Below are positions 51,948 through 61,384 of a stretch of 64,000 nucleotides of DNA, piece by piece. The position numbers and the translations under genes were made by a program. Under the pieces are notes generated by a model, which saw only the letters and a list, made by a program, of their open reading frames with translations, was not told the origin of the DNA and did no database searches. Source of the DNA: Rhizobiales bacterium 65-79 (GTDB lineage: Bacteria; Pseudomonadota; Alphaproteobacteria; Rhizobiales; Rhizobiaceae); NCBI GenBank assembly GCA_001896885.1, contig MKRJ01000011.1, positions 1 through 64,000 of the forward strand. The letters run 5' to 3'. Numbering within the stretch: position 1 is the first letter of the stretch; every line of letters starts with the position of its first letter.

Positions 51948-53034
51948 AAGCTTTTCCACGCCGGCGAATTGCGCCGCGTGCCGGACATCGATCAAGCAAG
52001 GGTCGCAGTCCTTTTATATCGCTTCCCTGCTGCTTCCGGTCGAGATCCGCGAGCCCGCCTATTCGGTCTATGCATTCTGCCGCATGGCTGACGACCTGAT
52101 CGATCGCCAGGCCGGGGGCGGCGACGCCATCCGCGCGCTTGGCGCGATGCTTGACCGCATCTATGGCGGTAACCCCGGTCCGTCCTTCGTCGAGCGCGGC
52201 TTCGCCGATGTCGCCAACGGCTTCGGGATTCCGCGCGCAGTGCCCGAGGCGCTGATCGAGGGCCTGGCCTGGGACGCGGCCGGCAGGCGCTACGAGACGC
52301 TGGACGATCTCGTCGCCTATGCGGTGCGCGTGGCGGGCACGGTCGGCTTCATGATGACGCTGGTCATGGATCGCCGCGATCCGCAGGTGCTGGCCCGCGC
52401 CTGCGACCTCGGCGTCGCCATGCAACTGACCAACATCGCCCGCGACATCGGTGAGGACGCGGCCAACGGACGCCTCTACATGCCGCTTTCCTGGCTGCGC
52501 GACGGCGGCATCGATCCGGAGGCCTGGCTGGCAGCGCCATGCTACCAGGCCGGCATACGCTCCGTCGTCGATCAACTGCTGGCCGAAGCGGACGTGCTCT
52601 ATGAGCGCTCGCTTTCGGGCATCGCCGCCCTGCCGGGCAACTGCCGCGTCGGCATCAATGTCGCGAGATTGCTTTACCGCGCCATCGGCCGGCGGATCGC
52701 TGCCGGCGTCGATCCGGTCACCGAGCGGGCCGTGACCTCATGGCCGCAGAAGCTGAAGCTGGTCGGCGCGGCGATGGCGGCGCCGACCGCCGACAGGACC
52801 CGTCTGGCGGAGCCGGGCATCAGGGCCGCCGATTTCCTGATCGAGGCCGTTGCAGCGACCCCGGCGCCACGGCGCCGGCCGGCAATACCGCCATGGTGGC
52901 ACGTCGGGGCGCGCTCGGTGCGGATGATCCACCTCCTGCAGGGCTTTTCGGCCCGTCAGGCGGCGATTGAAGCCGCGAACCGCAACCGGCCCTTCCTGGT
53001 CCGACAGGAATCGAAATTCGTGACCGGGAAATGA
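51925..53034 (+). CDS. crtB: Phytoene synthase
   Basis: A 369-aa prenyltransferase condensing two geranylgeranyl-PP. The two Asp-rich motifs are present: CRMADDLID and NIARDIGEDAANGRLYMP. The final ~40 residues (LQGFSARQAAIEAANRN) are ordinary. It overlaps crtI by 23 bp and its TGA overlaps the ATG of a 49-aa membrane-protein gene (53031-53034). Confidence 0.95.
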   Translation: MPAPFLPESFSTPANCAACRTSIKQGSQSFYIASLLLPVEIREPAYSVYAFCRMADDLIDRQAGGGDAIRALGAMLDRIYGGNPGPSFVERGFADVANGFGIPRAVPEALIEGLAWDAAGRRYETLDDLVAYAVRVAGTVGFMMTLVMDRRDPQVLARACDLGVAMQLTNIARDIGEDAANGRLYMPLSWLRDGGIDPEAWLAAPCYQAGIRSVVDQLLAEADVLYERSLSGIAALPGNCRVGINVARLLYRAIGRRIAAGVDPVTERAVTSWPQKLKLVGAAMAAPTADRTRLAEPGIRAADFLIEAVAATPAPRRRPAIPPWWHVGARSVRMIHLLQGFSARQAAIEAANRNRPFLVRQESKFVTGK

Positions 53035-53180
53035 GTTCGGGCGTCATCATATTCTTCGAGATATCACTGGTGCTGGGCTTTGCACTGGCGTTCGGCTTGC
53101 GCGAGATATTCAACATGCGGCGCTACGATCGCGAGCGCGCCGCTCGCGGCAAGGCCGAGGCCGAGCGGGGATCGAAGTAA
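53031..53180 (+). CDS. 49-aa single-span membrane protein after crtB
   Basis: A short gene coupled to crtB by ATGA. One hydrophobic helix (SGVIIFFEISLVLGFALAFG) is followed by a positively charged tail (MRRYDRERAARGKAEAERG), predicting the N-terminus outside and the tail in the cytoplasm. It ends at a TAA 2 bp before the convergent crtC stop. Its tight coupling and helix-plus-charge design argue for a real gene; no family was recognised. Possible roles are an anchor or small subunit for carotenoid enzymes (inference). Confidence 0.7.
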   Translation: MSSGVIIFFEISLVLGFALAFGLREIFNMRRYDRERAARGKAEAERGSK

Positions 53181-53182
53181 GC

Positions 53183-54085
53183 TCAGCGCCCGCGCCGGGG
53201 CATCTTGAAGGGCAGCAGGGCCTGGACCCAGCGCGAACGGAAACGGTCGAGGTCCACGCTCTCGTGGATCCATTGCGCGCCGTCATCGCCGCCTTCGAGC
53301 AGCGAGCGGCTGTAGAAGGGCGTATCCTCGAGCGTCCGCGCGACGCGGACCGGATTCCCCGGGTCGGCGCGCGTGGCGCGCGCCACCTGCCATCCGGTGC
53401 GTGGCAAGGCAAGGACCGGCGGCGGCGTGAAGCGCCCGACCTTCCCCCCGCGCCCGTAGTCGAGCGCGAGATGACGGCGCGCGCCGTCCCTCTGCACGAC
53501 GTCATAAAGGATGCGCGTGGCTGCCGCTTGGCTCTGGCGCGACCAGGTCCAGTATCTGAAACCCTCTTCCAGCGGCTCGGAACCGAAATTCATGTCGATA
53601 TAGGCTTGGCCCTGCCAGGCCAGAGCGGGCTTTTCGAAGGCGACGCTGGCGGTCGCGCAGGGTGCGATCGGCCGCCAGCGATGGCGTCCGGCCGTGTCCA
53701 GCGCATGGGCTTCGCCGAAGATGGGGCCGGTGTCGAGGGTGACGCGGCCGCGCAGCCGCCGCGGCAGCGGCATCGTCCACTCATCGATATCCATCGTCAG
53801 CCTGGAGCCGTCCCAGGAAAGCGTGCTCGGCCCGATGGCGAGGCGGGACGCGGACCGTTCCAGCGAGCCCTTGCCGCGCTCGGTCATCGCCCAATATTTG
53901 CCGCGCGCCGTATAGAGGATGGCGTTGACGCTGACGTGGTCGAGCGGGTCGCCCGCGCCGCGGCGCCGGGCGGCCGCGTAGTAGGGCGAAAACACGCTGC
54001 CGACGAAGGCGATGACGGTCAGGGCGTCCTTTCCGTCATCGCTGACCGCGTCGACATACCACCAGGCATAGCCGTCGCGTGCCAC
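53183..54085 (-). CDS. crtC: Carotenoid 1,2-hydratase (hydroxyneurosporene synthase)
   Basis: About 300 aa of the CrtC family: YAWWYVDAVSDDGKDALTV, then FVGSVFSPYYA, HVSVNAILYT and a YRTW-like YWTWSRQ segment. It adds water across the terminal double bond of neurosporene or lycopene. GTG 54085 gives standard length; the frame is open much further but only antisense to crtD codons. It overlaps the 3' end of crtD by 67 bp and is cotranscribed with it. Confidence 0.9.
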   Translation of the reverse strand: MARDGYAWWYVDAVSDDGKDALTVIAFVGSVFSPYYAAARRRGAGDPLDHVSVNAILYTARGKYWAMTERGKGSLERSASRLAIGPSTLSWDGSRLTMDIDEWTMPLPRRLRGRVTLDTGPIFGEAHALDTAGRHRWRPIAPCATASVAFEKPALAWQGQAYIDMNFGSEPLEEGFRYWTWSRQSQAAATRILYDVVQRDGARRHLALDYGRGGKVGRFTPPPVLALPRTGWQVARATRADPGNPVRVARTLEDTPFYSRSLLEGGDDGAQWIHESVDLDRFRSRWVQALLPFKMPRRGR

Positions 54086-55623
54086 GACATGGTCGAAGCC
54101 AAATCCCGCGCGATCGCCGTCGCCGCGTGGCTGCCCGACAGCGCCGCCATGGGAATCCCCGGGCCGGGATGCACCGCGCCGCCCGCCAGATAGAGCCCCC
54201 TGATCTTGGTTCTCGCACTCGGGCGCTGGAACGACGCCGCCCAGCCATGCGAGGCCCGGCCGTACAGCGCGCCGCCCGTCGCCGGGAACATCGCCTCGAA
54301 CGCCGCCGGCGTCGTCACCACCCGCATCCGCGGGGGCGCCGCGATGCTCAAGCCGGCGCGCGCCAGTCGTGCCGTCACCACTCTTTCGCATGACGCTATC
54401 TCCGATTGGCTCAACGGCGCGCCGTCGGCGCACGGCGGCGCGTTGACGAGAAGAAACAGGCTTTCCGCGCCGGACGGGGGGGCGCTGTCGCTGGCGTCGC
54501 GGTCCTGCGCACAGACATAGATGGTCGGCTCTTCGGGCAGGCGGCCACGGCCGAACAGATCGTCGAATTCGCGCCGGTAGTCGCCGGAGAAGAAGACCGT
54601 GTGGCGCGACAGTGCAAAGCCCGTCGCGCTGCCGCGGATCGACCATGTCAGCGCCGAAAGGGACCGCGCCGCCGGTGGCCAGGACACGGTGGCGCCGCGG
54701 ACCGCCTCGCCGAGCAAGCCGACGGATAGCGCCGCCGGATCGCCGTTGAAGACAATGGCGTCGGCTTCGAGCACCTCGCCGGATGCAAGCGTCACGCCGG
54801 TGGCACAGCCGTCCCGCACCCCGATCGCGGACGCGGCTTCGCCGTAGCGGAAGACCACGCCTTGTGTGGTGGCCAGCCGCTCCAGGGCTTCGGCCAGCCT
54901 CGCCATGCCGCCCTCGACGAGCCAGACCCCCATCTGCTCGACACGGGCGATCAGCATCAGCGGACCCGGCGCCTGAAACGGCGACGATCCGCAATAAGTC
55001 GCGTAGCGCGCGAACAACTGGCGCAGGCGCGGATCGCGAAAATACTGGCCGGCGACATTCCACAGAGAGCTGAACGGCTGGATCCTGGTCAGAGCCGCCA
55101 GTCCGCCGATGCCGGCGGCGCGCGCCAGCCCGAGGGGACTGGGCGCCGGGTTCTCCATGAACGGGGCGTCGAGCGAACGAAACACCTCCTCCGTGCGTCG
55201 GCAGAAGGCACGGTAGCCAAGTGCTTCGCGCGCTCCTGCCAGACGTCCGACCGCGTCGGCGGATTGGTCGATGTCTGCGTGCAGGTCGAAGGTCGAGCCG
55301 TCCTCCCAGGAATGCCGCGCCAGGATGTCCGCCCTCCTCAGCGTCAGGTGGTCCTCCAGGCGGGAGCCGGCAGCGGCGAAGATGCGCTCGAACACCACGC
55401 GCATGGTGAAGACGGTGGGTCCGGAATCGATGCCTCGGCCGCCGACCACGATTTCGCGCAGCTTGCCGCCCGGCCTCGGCGCCTTTTCGACCACGGTCAC
55501 CGCAAAGCCCTGCGCGCCAAGCAGAAGCGCCGTTACGAGACCGCCGATTCCGGCGCCGACGACCACGATGCGGCGTGCCTCGCCGACTGGTCCTCGTGGA
55601 CGTTTGTCAACCTTCTTCAACAT
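54019..55623 (-). CDS. crtD: Hydroxyneurosporene/methoxyneurosporene desaturase
   Basis: A 534-aa CrtI-type FAD enzyme introducing the 3,4 double bond. N-terminal RRIVVVGAGIGGLVTALLL, C-terminal LYLAGGAVHPGPGIPMAALS. It is distinguished from crtI by gene position (crtD-crtC, opposite crtE) and by PGGKLREI/GIDSGPTVFTMR. Its first codons (MLKKVD) are part of a perfect PpsR box, so a later start is possible. Confidence 0.93.
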   Translation of the reverse strand: MLKKVDKRPRGPVGEARRIVVVGAGIGGLVTALLLGAQGFAVTVVEKAPRPGGKLREIVVGGRGIDSGPTVFTMRVVFERIFAAAGSRLEDHLTLRRADILARHSWEDGSTFDLHADIDQSADAVGRLAGAREALGYRAFCRRTEEVFRSLDAPFMENPAPSPLGLARAAGIGGLAALTRIQPFSSLWNVAGQYFRDPRLRQLFARYATYCGSSPFQAPGPLMLIARVEQMGVWLVEGGMARLAEALERLATTQGVVFRYGEAASAIGVRDGCATGVTLASGEVLEADAIVFNGDPAALSVGLLGEAVRGATVSWPPAARSLSALTWSIRGSATGFALSRHTVFFSGDYRREFDDLFGRGRLPEEPTIYVCAQDRDASDSAPPSGAESLFLLVNAPPCADGAPLSQSEIASCERVVTARLARAGLSIAAPPRMRVVTTPAAFEAMFPATGGALYGRASHGWAASFQRPSARTKIRGLYLAGGAVHPGPGIPMAALSGSHAATAIARDLASTMSWHATAMPGGMSTRSAMTERTP

Positions 55624-55648
55624 GGGCTTGTGTCAATTAACATTTACA
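55605..55648. promoter_or_regulatory. Two perfect PpsR boxes between crtD and crtE
   Basis: TGTCAACCTTCTTCAACA (55605-55622) and TGTCAATTAACATTTACA (55631-55648), both exact TGT-N12-ACA with 26-bp pitch. They serve the divergent crtDC and crtEF units; the first overlaps codons 1-6 of crtD. Confidence 0.7.
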
Positions 55649-55689
55649 GTCATGATAGTCCACTGAAACGGACGGATGGAGATGCAGCC

Positions 55690-56565
55690 ATGTCGGTCGA
55701 AGATCTGTCGCAAAGGATCGAGAACGCGCTGAACAAGGCGCTGGCGCGCGCGACAGTGTCGGGGCCACCCCTTTTGGCGGGAGCCTTCACCCATTCGGTC
55801 TTCCCGGCGGGGCAGCGCATCCGGCCGCGGCTCACCCTGTCGGTCGCGCTGGCCTGCGGCGACGACAAGCCGATGATTTCCGCCGCCGCCGCCGCCGCGA
55901 TCGAGTTGCTGCATTGCGCTTCGCTGGTCCATGACGACATGCCGTGCTTCGACAATGCCGCGATGCGCCGCGGCCGGTCCTCGGTCCATGCCGCCTATGG
56001 CGAGGCGCTTGCCCTGCTTGCCGGCGACGGCCTGATCGTCCTGGCGTTCGAGACCGCCGCCCTGACCGCCGTTGCCGATCCGCTGAGGGCAGCGAGCCTT
56101 TCGATGATCATCGCCCGCGCCGTCGGCATGCCGAACGGCATCGTCGCCGGGCAGGGCTGGGAAAGCGAGACGGCGCCGGACCTCGTGCTCTACCAGCGGG
56201 CCAAGACGGGCTCGCTCTTTGCCGGCGCCGCCATGGCCGGCGCCGCCGCCGCCGGTCACGTCGCCGACCCATGGGGAATGCTGGGCTACCGGCTCGGCGA
56301 GGCCTACCAGGTCGCCGACGACATCCGCGACGTGATGTGCAGCGAGAAGGACATCGGCAAGCCGGTCGGCCAGGACGAGGCACTTGGCCGGCCGAACACG
56401 GTCCATGAGCTTGGCGTGCGCGGCGCGGCGCGCAAGCTCGTCGAACTGGTCGAGGACGCGGCCGAATCGGTTCCGGACTGCATCGGCGCAATTGCCCTGA
56501 AAGCGCAGATCCGGGCACAGGCAAGCCGCTTTCTGCCAAAGGAGGCTGCCCAGCACGCCGCCTGA
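55690..56565 (+). CDS. crtE: Geranylgeranyl diphosphate synthase
   Basis: A 291-aa trans-prenyltransferase. First Asp-rich motif HDDMPCFD and second VADDIRD are intact, with GQRIRPRL near the N-terminus. It makes GGPP for carotenoids and the bacteriochlorophyll tail. ATG 55690 is the family-typical start; the frame is open for long upstream but lies antisense to crtD. It is followed by crtF after 39 bp. Confidence 0.94.
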   Translation: MSVEDLSQRIENALNKALARATVSGPPLLAGAFTHSVFPAGQRIRPRLTLSVALACGDDKPMISAAAAAAIELLHCASLVHDDMPCFDNAAMRRGRSSVHAAYGEALALLAGDGLIVLAFETAALTAVADPLRAASLSMIIARAVGMPNGIVAGQGWESETAPDLVLYQRAKTGSLFAGAAMAGAAAAGHVADPWGMLGYRLGEAYQVADDIRDVMCSEKDIGKPVGQDEALGRPNTVHELGVRGAARKLVELVEDAAESVPDCIGAIALKAQIRAQASRFLPKEAAQHAA

Positions 56566-56604
56566 TCTTCCGCGCGGTCGCAAGCGCGGCGCCCGGGGGC
56601 GCAA

Positions 56605-57717
56605 ATGTTGTCAGCGTTGCTCGAACGCATTCGTGATTTTCGCAACCGCAAGGTCTCGGACCCGGCGTTCCGGCGCTGGGCGGCACGCTTCCCGCTGACC
56701 AGGCCGATCGCCCGCAGGCAGGCGGGCGCGCTGTTCGACCTGACCGCCGGTTTCGTCTACTCGCAGATCCTCTCGGCCTGCGTGCGGGTGGACCTGTTCG
56801 AGGTGCTGTCGCACGGCCCGCTTGACGTCAGCGCCATAGCCGGACGCACCGGGCTTCCCGGCAACGGCGCGGCCAGGCTGCTCAAGGCCGCGGCCGCGCT
56901 CGATCTCGTCGAGCCGCGAAGCCGGGGCCGCTACGCGCTCGGGCCGCTGGGCGCCGCCCTGGTCGGCAATGAAGGCGTCGCCGCCATGATCAGGCACCAC
57001 GATATCCTCTATGACGATTTGCGCGATCCGATCGCGCTGCTCGCCGGCAGCGCCAGGGCCAGGCTCGGAACCTATTGGGCCTATGCGGGAGGCCACGTCG
57101 TTGCCGGCGAGCCAGGCCGTCATTCGGACTATACCGCCCTGATGGCGGCCTCCCAGGCCCTGGTCAGCGCCGAGATCCTCGACGCCTGGCCGCTCGCCCG
57201 GCATCGGCGCCTGCTGGACGTCGGCGGCGGCGACGGCAGCTTTCTGATCGCCGCTGGTAGAACCGTGCCGCATCTCGAACTGGTGCTTTTCGACCTTCCG
57301 CCCGTGGCGGCGATCGCCCGCCAGCGCTTTCTCGCGGCCGGCCTTGCCGGCCGGGCCAGGGCTTACGGCGGCAATTTGTTCGAGGACAGGCTGCCTGAAA
57401 ACGCCGATCTGGTGACGCTAAACCGCGTGCTGCATGACCATGACGATTCTGCCGCCATGGCCATCCTGCGCGCGGTGCGGTCGGCGATCGCGCCGGACGG
57501 CACGCTGCTCGTCACCGAGCCGATGGCCGATACGCCGGGCGCGAAAGCGAGCGGCGACGCCTATTTCGGCTTCTATCTGCTGGCGATGGGCCAAGGCCGG
57601 CCGAGAACGGCGGGCGAGATTGCGGAAATGCTTGCGTGCGCCGGTTTCGGCGACGTCAGGCCAGTTGCCACCAACACGCCGCTCATCGCGCGCATGATTT
57701 CGGCGCGGCCGCGATAG
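56605..57717 (+). CDS. crtF: Demethylspheroidene O-methyltransferase (hydroxyneurosporene methyltransferase)
   Basis: A 370-aa SAM-dependent O-methyltransferase of the hydroxyindole/caffeate family. It has an N-terminal dimerisation winged helix (ALFDLTAGFVYSQILSACVR; ISAGRTGL-type region), the SAM motif LLDVGGGDGSFLI and catalytic segment LNRVLHDHDD. It methylates the 1-hydroxyl of carotenoids made by CrtC. Stop 57717 is followed 4 bp later by the first bchC PpsR box. Confidence 0.93.
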   Translation: MLSALLERIRDFRNRKVSDPAFRRWAARFPLTRPIARRQAGALFDLTAGFVYSQILSACVRVDLFEVLSHGPLDVSAIAGRTGLPGNGAARLLKAAAALDLVEPRSRGRYALGPLGAALVGNEGVAAMIRHHDILYDDLRDPIALLAGSARARLGTYWAYAGGHVVAGEPGRHSDYTALMAASQALVSAEILDAWPLARHRRLLDVGGGDGSFLIAAGRTVPHLELVLFDLPPVAAIARQRFLAAGLAGRARAYGGNLFEDRLPENADLVTLNRVLHDHDDSAAMAILRAVRSAIAPDGTLLVTEPMADTPGAKASGDAYFGFYLLAMGQGRPRTAGEIAEMLACAGFGDVRPVATNTPLIARMISARPR

Positions 57718-57721
57718 TGAC

Positions 57722-57765
57722 TGTAAAACGAGATATACACATTGAAGTGTACAATCTTATTGACA
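57722..57765. promoter_or_regulatory. Two perfect PpsR boxes upstream of bchC
   Basis: TGTAAAACGAGATATACA (57722-57739) and TGTACAATCTTATTGACA (57748-57765), exact TGT-N12-ACA, 26 bp apart. The second ends in the -35-like TTGACA (57760-57765), followed by TAAGCT at 16 bp, so repressor and polymerase would compete. This is the arrangement of the classical bchC promoter. Confidence 0.72.
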
Positions 57766-57841
57766 AGTGGTGGCACTCGGCTAAGCTGGCATCGAACGAC
57801 AGGAACCCATGTCTGTTGCCTTGCAGGGAAGGAGGGGTTCG

Positions 57842-58780
57842 ATGAATTCCAGCGCGATCGTCCTCGAAGAACCCCGCAAGCTTGCCCTGCGCGACCTGAC
57901 CCTCAACGAGCCGACAGCGGCAGACGTCGTCGTCGACATCGAATGGAGCGGCATCTCGACCGGCACCGAGAAGCTGCTTTGGTCGGGCCGCATGCCGCCG
58001 TTCCCCGGCATGGGTTATCCGCTGGTTCCAGGCTATGAATCGATTGGCAGCGTCGTCGACGCCGGTCCAGAATCGGGCCGGCGCGTCGGCCAGCGCGTCT
58101 TCATCCCCGGCGCCAATTGCTATCGCGAGGCGCGGGGCCTGTTCGGCGGCGCATCGTCACGCGTCGTCGTCGCCGGTCGCAAGGCGATGCCGGTTGCCGA
58201 CCATCTCGGCGATCGCGCAATCCTGCTCGCGCTTGCCGCGACGGCTCATCATGCCGTGTCGCCCGATATCCGCAAGCCGCCGGAACTCATCGTCGGCCAT
58301 GGCGTGCTCGGGCGGCTGATCGCGCGCATGGTCGTGGCGAATGGCGGGCAGCCGACCGTCTGGGAAACCAATGCGGCCCGCCGGGCCGGTGGCGAAGGCT
58401 ACGCCGTCATCGATCCCGACGACGATCCGCGCAGCGACTACAAGCATATCTGCGATGTCAGCGGCGATTGCGACATTCTCGACCGGCTGGTGATGAGGCT
58501 CGCCCGGGGTGGCGAGGTCGTCCTCGCCGGGTTCTATGACCGGCGGCTTTCGTTTGCCTTTCCGGCCGCCTTCATGCGCGAGGCGCAAATCCGCATCGCC
58601 GCCGAATGGCGTCCGCAGGACCTGATCGCGGTCGACGAGATGGTCGCCGCGGGCCGGCTTTCCCTGGACGGACTGATCACACACACCCGAACGCCGGACC
58701 GGTTCGAGGACGCCTACGAGACGGCTTTCTCCGACCCGGCCTGTCTGAAAATGGTACTTGATTGGAGGCATTCAGCATGA
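57842..58780 (+). CDS. bchC: 3-(1-hydroxyethyl)-bacteriochlorophyllide a dehydrogenase
   Basis: A 312-aa member of the medium-chain dehydrogenase superfamily (ISTGTEKLLWSGRMPPFPGMG; VGHGVLGRLIARM nucleotide site). It oxidises the C3 hydroxyethyl group to acetyl. ATG 57842 follows GAAGGAGGGG; an in-frame ATG at 57809 lacks such a site. Its TGA overlaps the bchX ATG (58777-58780). Confidence 0.94.
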   Translation: MNSSAIVLEEPRKLALRDLTLNEPTAADVVVDIEWSGISTGTEKLLWSGRMPPFPGMGYPLVPGYESIGSVVDAGPESGRRVGQRVFIPGANCYREARGLFGGASSRVVVAGRKAMPVADHLGDRAILLALAATAHHAVSPDIRKPPELIVGHGVLGRLIARMVVANGGQPTVWETNAARRAGGEGYAVIDPDDDPRSDYKHICDVSGDCDILDRLVMRLARGGEVVLAGFYDRRLSFAFPAAFMREAQIRIAAEWRPQDLIAVDEMVAAGRLSLDGLITHTRTPDRFEDAYETAFSDPACLKMVLDWRHSA

Positions 58781-59790
58781 ACGCGCCAATCGCGACGCCG
58801 AAAGGCGGTCTGCTCGCGCTGGTCGAAAGCGTGCGCGCCGAGGCGGCCCTCGAACCGGATCCCGTGCCCACCGGCGAAGCCAAGAAGGAAACCCAGATTA
58901 TCGCGATCTACGGCAAGGGCGGTATCGGCAAAAGCTTCACCCTGGCCAACCTGTCGCACATGATGGCGCAGCAGGGGAAGCGGGTGCTCCTGATCGGCTG
59001 CGACCCCAAGAGCGACACCACCTCTCTGCTGTTCGGCGGCCGTGCCTGCCCGACCATCATCGAGACGTCGTCGCGCAAGAAGGCGGCCGGTGAGGAGGTC
59101 GAGATCGGCGACGTCTGCTTCAAGAAGGGCGGCGTCTTCGCCATGGAGCTCGGCGGGCCCGAGGTCGGTCGCGGCTGCGGCGGACGCGGCATCATCCACG
59201 GCTTCGAACTGCTGGAGAAGCTCGGCTTCCACGACTGGGGCTTCGATTACGTGCTGCTCGATTTCCTGGGCGACGTCGTGTGCGGCGGCTTCGGTCTGCC
59301 GATCGCTCGCGACATGTGCCAGAAGGTCATCGTCGTCGGCTCCAACGACCTGCAGTCGCTCTACGTTGCCAACAACGTCTGCTCGGCGGTCGATTATTTC
59401 AGGAAGCTCGGCGGCAATGTCGGAGTGGCCGGCATGGTCATCAACAAGGATGACGGCTCCGGCGAGGCGGCCGCGTTCGCCGAAAAGGTCGGCATACCGG
59501 TCCTGGCGGCGATCCCCGCGAATGACGACATCCGCAGGAAGAGCGCCAACTACCAGATCATCGGCTATCCCGGCGGCGAATGGGGTCCGCTGTTCGCCGA
59601 GCTGGCTCAGAACGTCACCGATTCCGGGCCGCAACGCCCGACGCCGCTGACGCAGGATCAATTGCTCGGCCTGTTCTCGGCGCAGGACGTCGGAGGCAAC
59701 GTCGTGCTCGAGCCGGCCAGCCAGGCGGACATGCGCGGCGGCATCGTGGCCGCCAGATCTTCCCTCGAAGTCATCTACGACGCGGTGTGA
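58777..59790 (+). CDS. bchX: Chlorophyllide reductase iron protein subunit X
   Basis: A 337-aa NifH-like ATPase. P-loop YGKGGIGKSFT, and [4Fe-4S] cysteines in the KSDTTSLLFGGRACPT region and GRGCGGRGIIHG. It passes electrons to BchYZ for C7-C8 reduction of chlorophyllide. Coupled to bchC by ATGA and followed by bchY 13 bp later. Confidence 0.95.
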   Translation: MNAPIATPKGGLLALVESVRAEAALEPDPVPTGEAKKETQIIAIYGKGGIGKSFTLANLSHMMAQQGKRVLLIGCDPKSDTTSLLFGGRACPTIIETSSRKKAAGEEVEIGDVCFKKGGVFAMELGGPEVGRGCGGRGIIHGFELLEKLGFHDWGFDYVLLDFLGDVVCGGFGLPIARDMCQKVIVVGSNDLQSLYVANNVCSAVDYFRKLGGNVGVAGMVINKDDGSGEAAAFAEKVGIPVLAAIPANDDIRRKSANYQIIGYPGGEWGPLFAELAQNVTDSGPQRPTPLTQDQLLGLFSAQDVGGNVVLEPASQADMRGGIVAARSSLEVIYDAV

Positions 59791-59803
59791 TCGGCATCAT
59801 GTC

Positions 59804-61384
59804 ATGAACGGGCGTGTAAAAATCACCGGCGTCGAGCCCCTCGCGGAAGCGCAAAATCAATCGCGCCCGTACGCCCAGGTCGCGACGCCGGCGCCCGGCA
59901 AGCCGGCTCCGGCAGACTCCTCAGGCTGTCACGGCGGGAAGGCCGAACTGACCCGGGCAGCCGAGGCAGCGGGCAACGGGGAACTCATGCAGCGCCTGCG
60001 CGCCGATTATCCGCAAGGGCCGCACGACCAGCCGCAATCGATGTGCCCGGCCTTCGGATCGCTGCGCGTCGGCCTGCGCATGCGCCGCACGGCGACCGTT
60101 CTTTCCGGTTCGGCGTGCTGCGTCTACGGGCTGACCTTCACCTCGCATTTCTACGGCGCCAAGCGCACCGTCGGCTACGTGCCGTTCAATTCCGAGACGC
60201 TGGTGACCGGCAAGCTCTACGAGGACATCCGCGAAGCCGTCCACAAACTGGCCGATCCGGAACTCTACGACGCGATCATCGTCACCAATCTTTGCGTGCC
60301 GACCGCATCCGGCGTGCCGCTCAGGGCGCTTCCCAAGGAGATCAACGGCGTGCGCATCGTCGGCATCGACGTGCCTGGCTTCGGCGTGCCGACGCATGCG
60401 GAAGCCAAGGACGTGCTGGCCGGCGCCATGCTGAACTATGCGCGGCTGGAGGTAGCCGCGGGACCGGTGCCGGCGCCGAAGAATGCCGCTTCCGGCAGGC
60501 CGACCATCACGCTGCTCGGCGAGATGTTTCCCGTCGATCCGGTCAGCATCGGCCGCATGCTGGAGCCGCTCGGCTTGGCCGCCGGGCCTGTCGTGCCGAC
60601 GCGCGAATGGCGCGAGCTCTACGCGGCGCTCGACTGCGCCGCGGTGGCCGCGATCCATCCCTTCTATACGGCGAGCGTGCGCGAATTCGAGGCCGCCGGC
60701 CGCGACGTCGTCGGTTCGGCCCCGGTCGGTGTCGAGGGAACGGCGGCATGGCTCGATGCGGTCGGCGAAGCCTGCGGCATTCCTGTACGCACAGTCGATG
60801 CGGCCAAGGCGCCGGTCCTGGCCGCCACAAGGGCGGCGCTCGAGGGCGCGCCGATCGCGGCGCGCATCACCCTGTCGGGCTATGAAGGATCGGAACTGAT
60901 CGTCGGGCGGCTGCTCAGGGAATCGGGCGCCGATCTGCGCTATGTCGGCACCGCCTGTCCGCGCACACGCTGGAACGAGGCCGACGCCGACTGGCTGGCC
61001 GGCCACGGCGTCCATGTCGAATTCCGCGCGTCGCTGGAAAAGGATATCGCCGCGGTCGACAGTTTCGAGCCGGAGCTGGCGATCGGCACCACGCCCGTGG
61101 TCCAGCACGCCAAGCACAAGAGCATACCCGCGCTTTACTTCACCAACCTGATCTCGGCGCGGCCGCTGATGGGTCCGGCGGGCGCCGGATCGCTGGCCGC
61201 CGTGATCAATGCCGCCGTCGGCAACAAAGACCGCTTCGACGCCATGACGGCCTTCTTCGAGGGCGTGGGCGTGGACCATACCGCAGGCGTCTGGCACGAC
61301 GCGAACCGGCTGCCGGTCAAGAAGGCGAAGGCGGCGGCGCCGCTGGTGGCGGCGAAGTCCTCCGTGACGATGGAGGACTTCTGA
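59804..61384 (+). CDS. bchY: Chlorophyllide reductase subunit Y
   Basis: A 526-aa NifD-like subunit. Conserved Cys residues include [19 protein letters not shown] and [11 protein letters not shown], which hold the [4Fe-4S] cluster at the BchYZ interface. The C-terminus TMEDF is typical. ATG 59804 is used. Its TGA shares a base with the bchZ ATG (TGATG). Confidence 0.95.
   Translation: MNGRVKITGVEPLAEAQNQSRPYAQVATPAPGKPAPADSSGCHGGKAELTRAAEAAGNGELMQRLRADYPQGPHDQPQSMCPAFGSLRVGLRMRRTATVLSGSACCVYGLTFTSHFYGAKRTVGYVPFNSETLVTGKLYEDIREAVHKLADPELYDAIIVTNLCVPTASGVPLRALPKEINGVRIVGIDVPGFGVPTHAEAKDVLAGAMLNYARLEVAAGPVPAPKNAASGRPTITLLGEMFPVDPVSIGRMLEPLGLAAGPVVPTREWRELYAALDCAAVAAIHPFYTASVREFEAAGRDVVGSAPVGVEGTAAWLDAVGEACGIPVRTVDAAKAPVLAATRAALEGAPIAARITLSGYEGSELIVGRLLRESGADLRYVGTACPRTRWNEADADWLAGHGVHVEFRASLEKDIAAVDSFEPELAIGTTPVVQHAKHKSIPALYFTNLISARPLMGPAGAGSLAAVINAAVGNKDRFDAMTAFFEGVGVDHTAGVWHDANRLPVKKAKAAAPLVAAKSSVTMEDF

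Noticed and set aside
50391-51995. A 534-residue minus-strand open frame over crtI
   Set aside because: His/Arg/Ala-rich shadow of crtI with no motif.
53183-55063. A 626-residue minus-strand frame as one protein with CrtC
   Set aside because: Only the last ~300 residues resemble CrtC; the rest runs in another frame of crtD.
54862-56565. A long N-terminal extension of crtE
   Set aside because: The extension is antisense to crtD; the GGPP synthase similarity begins at 55690.
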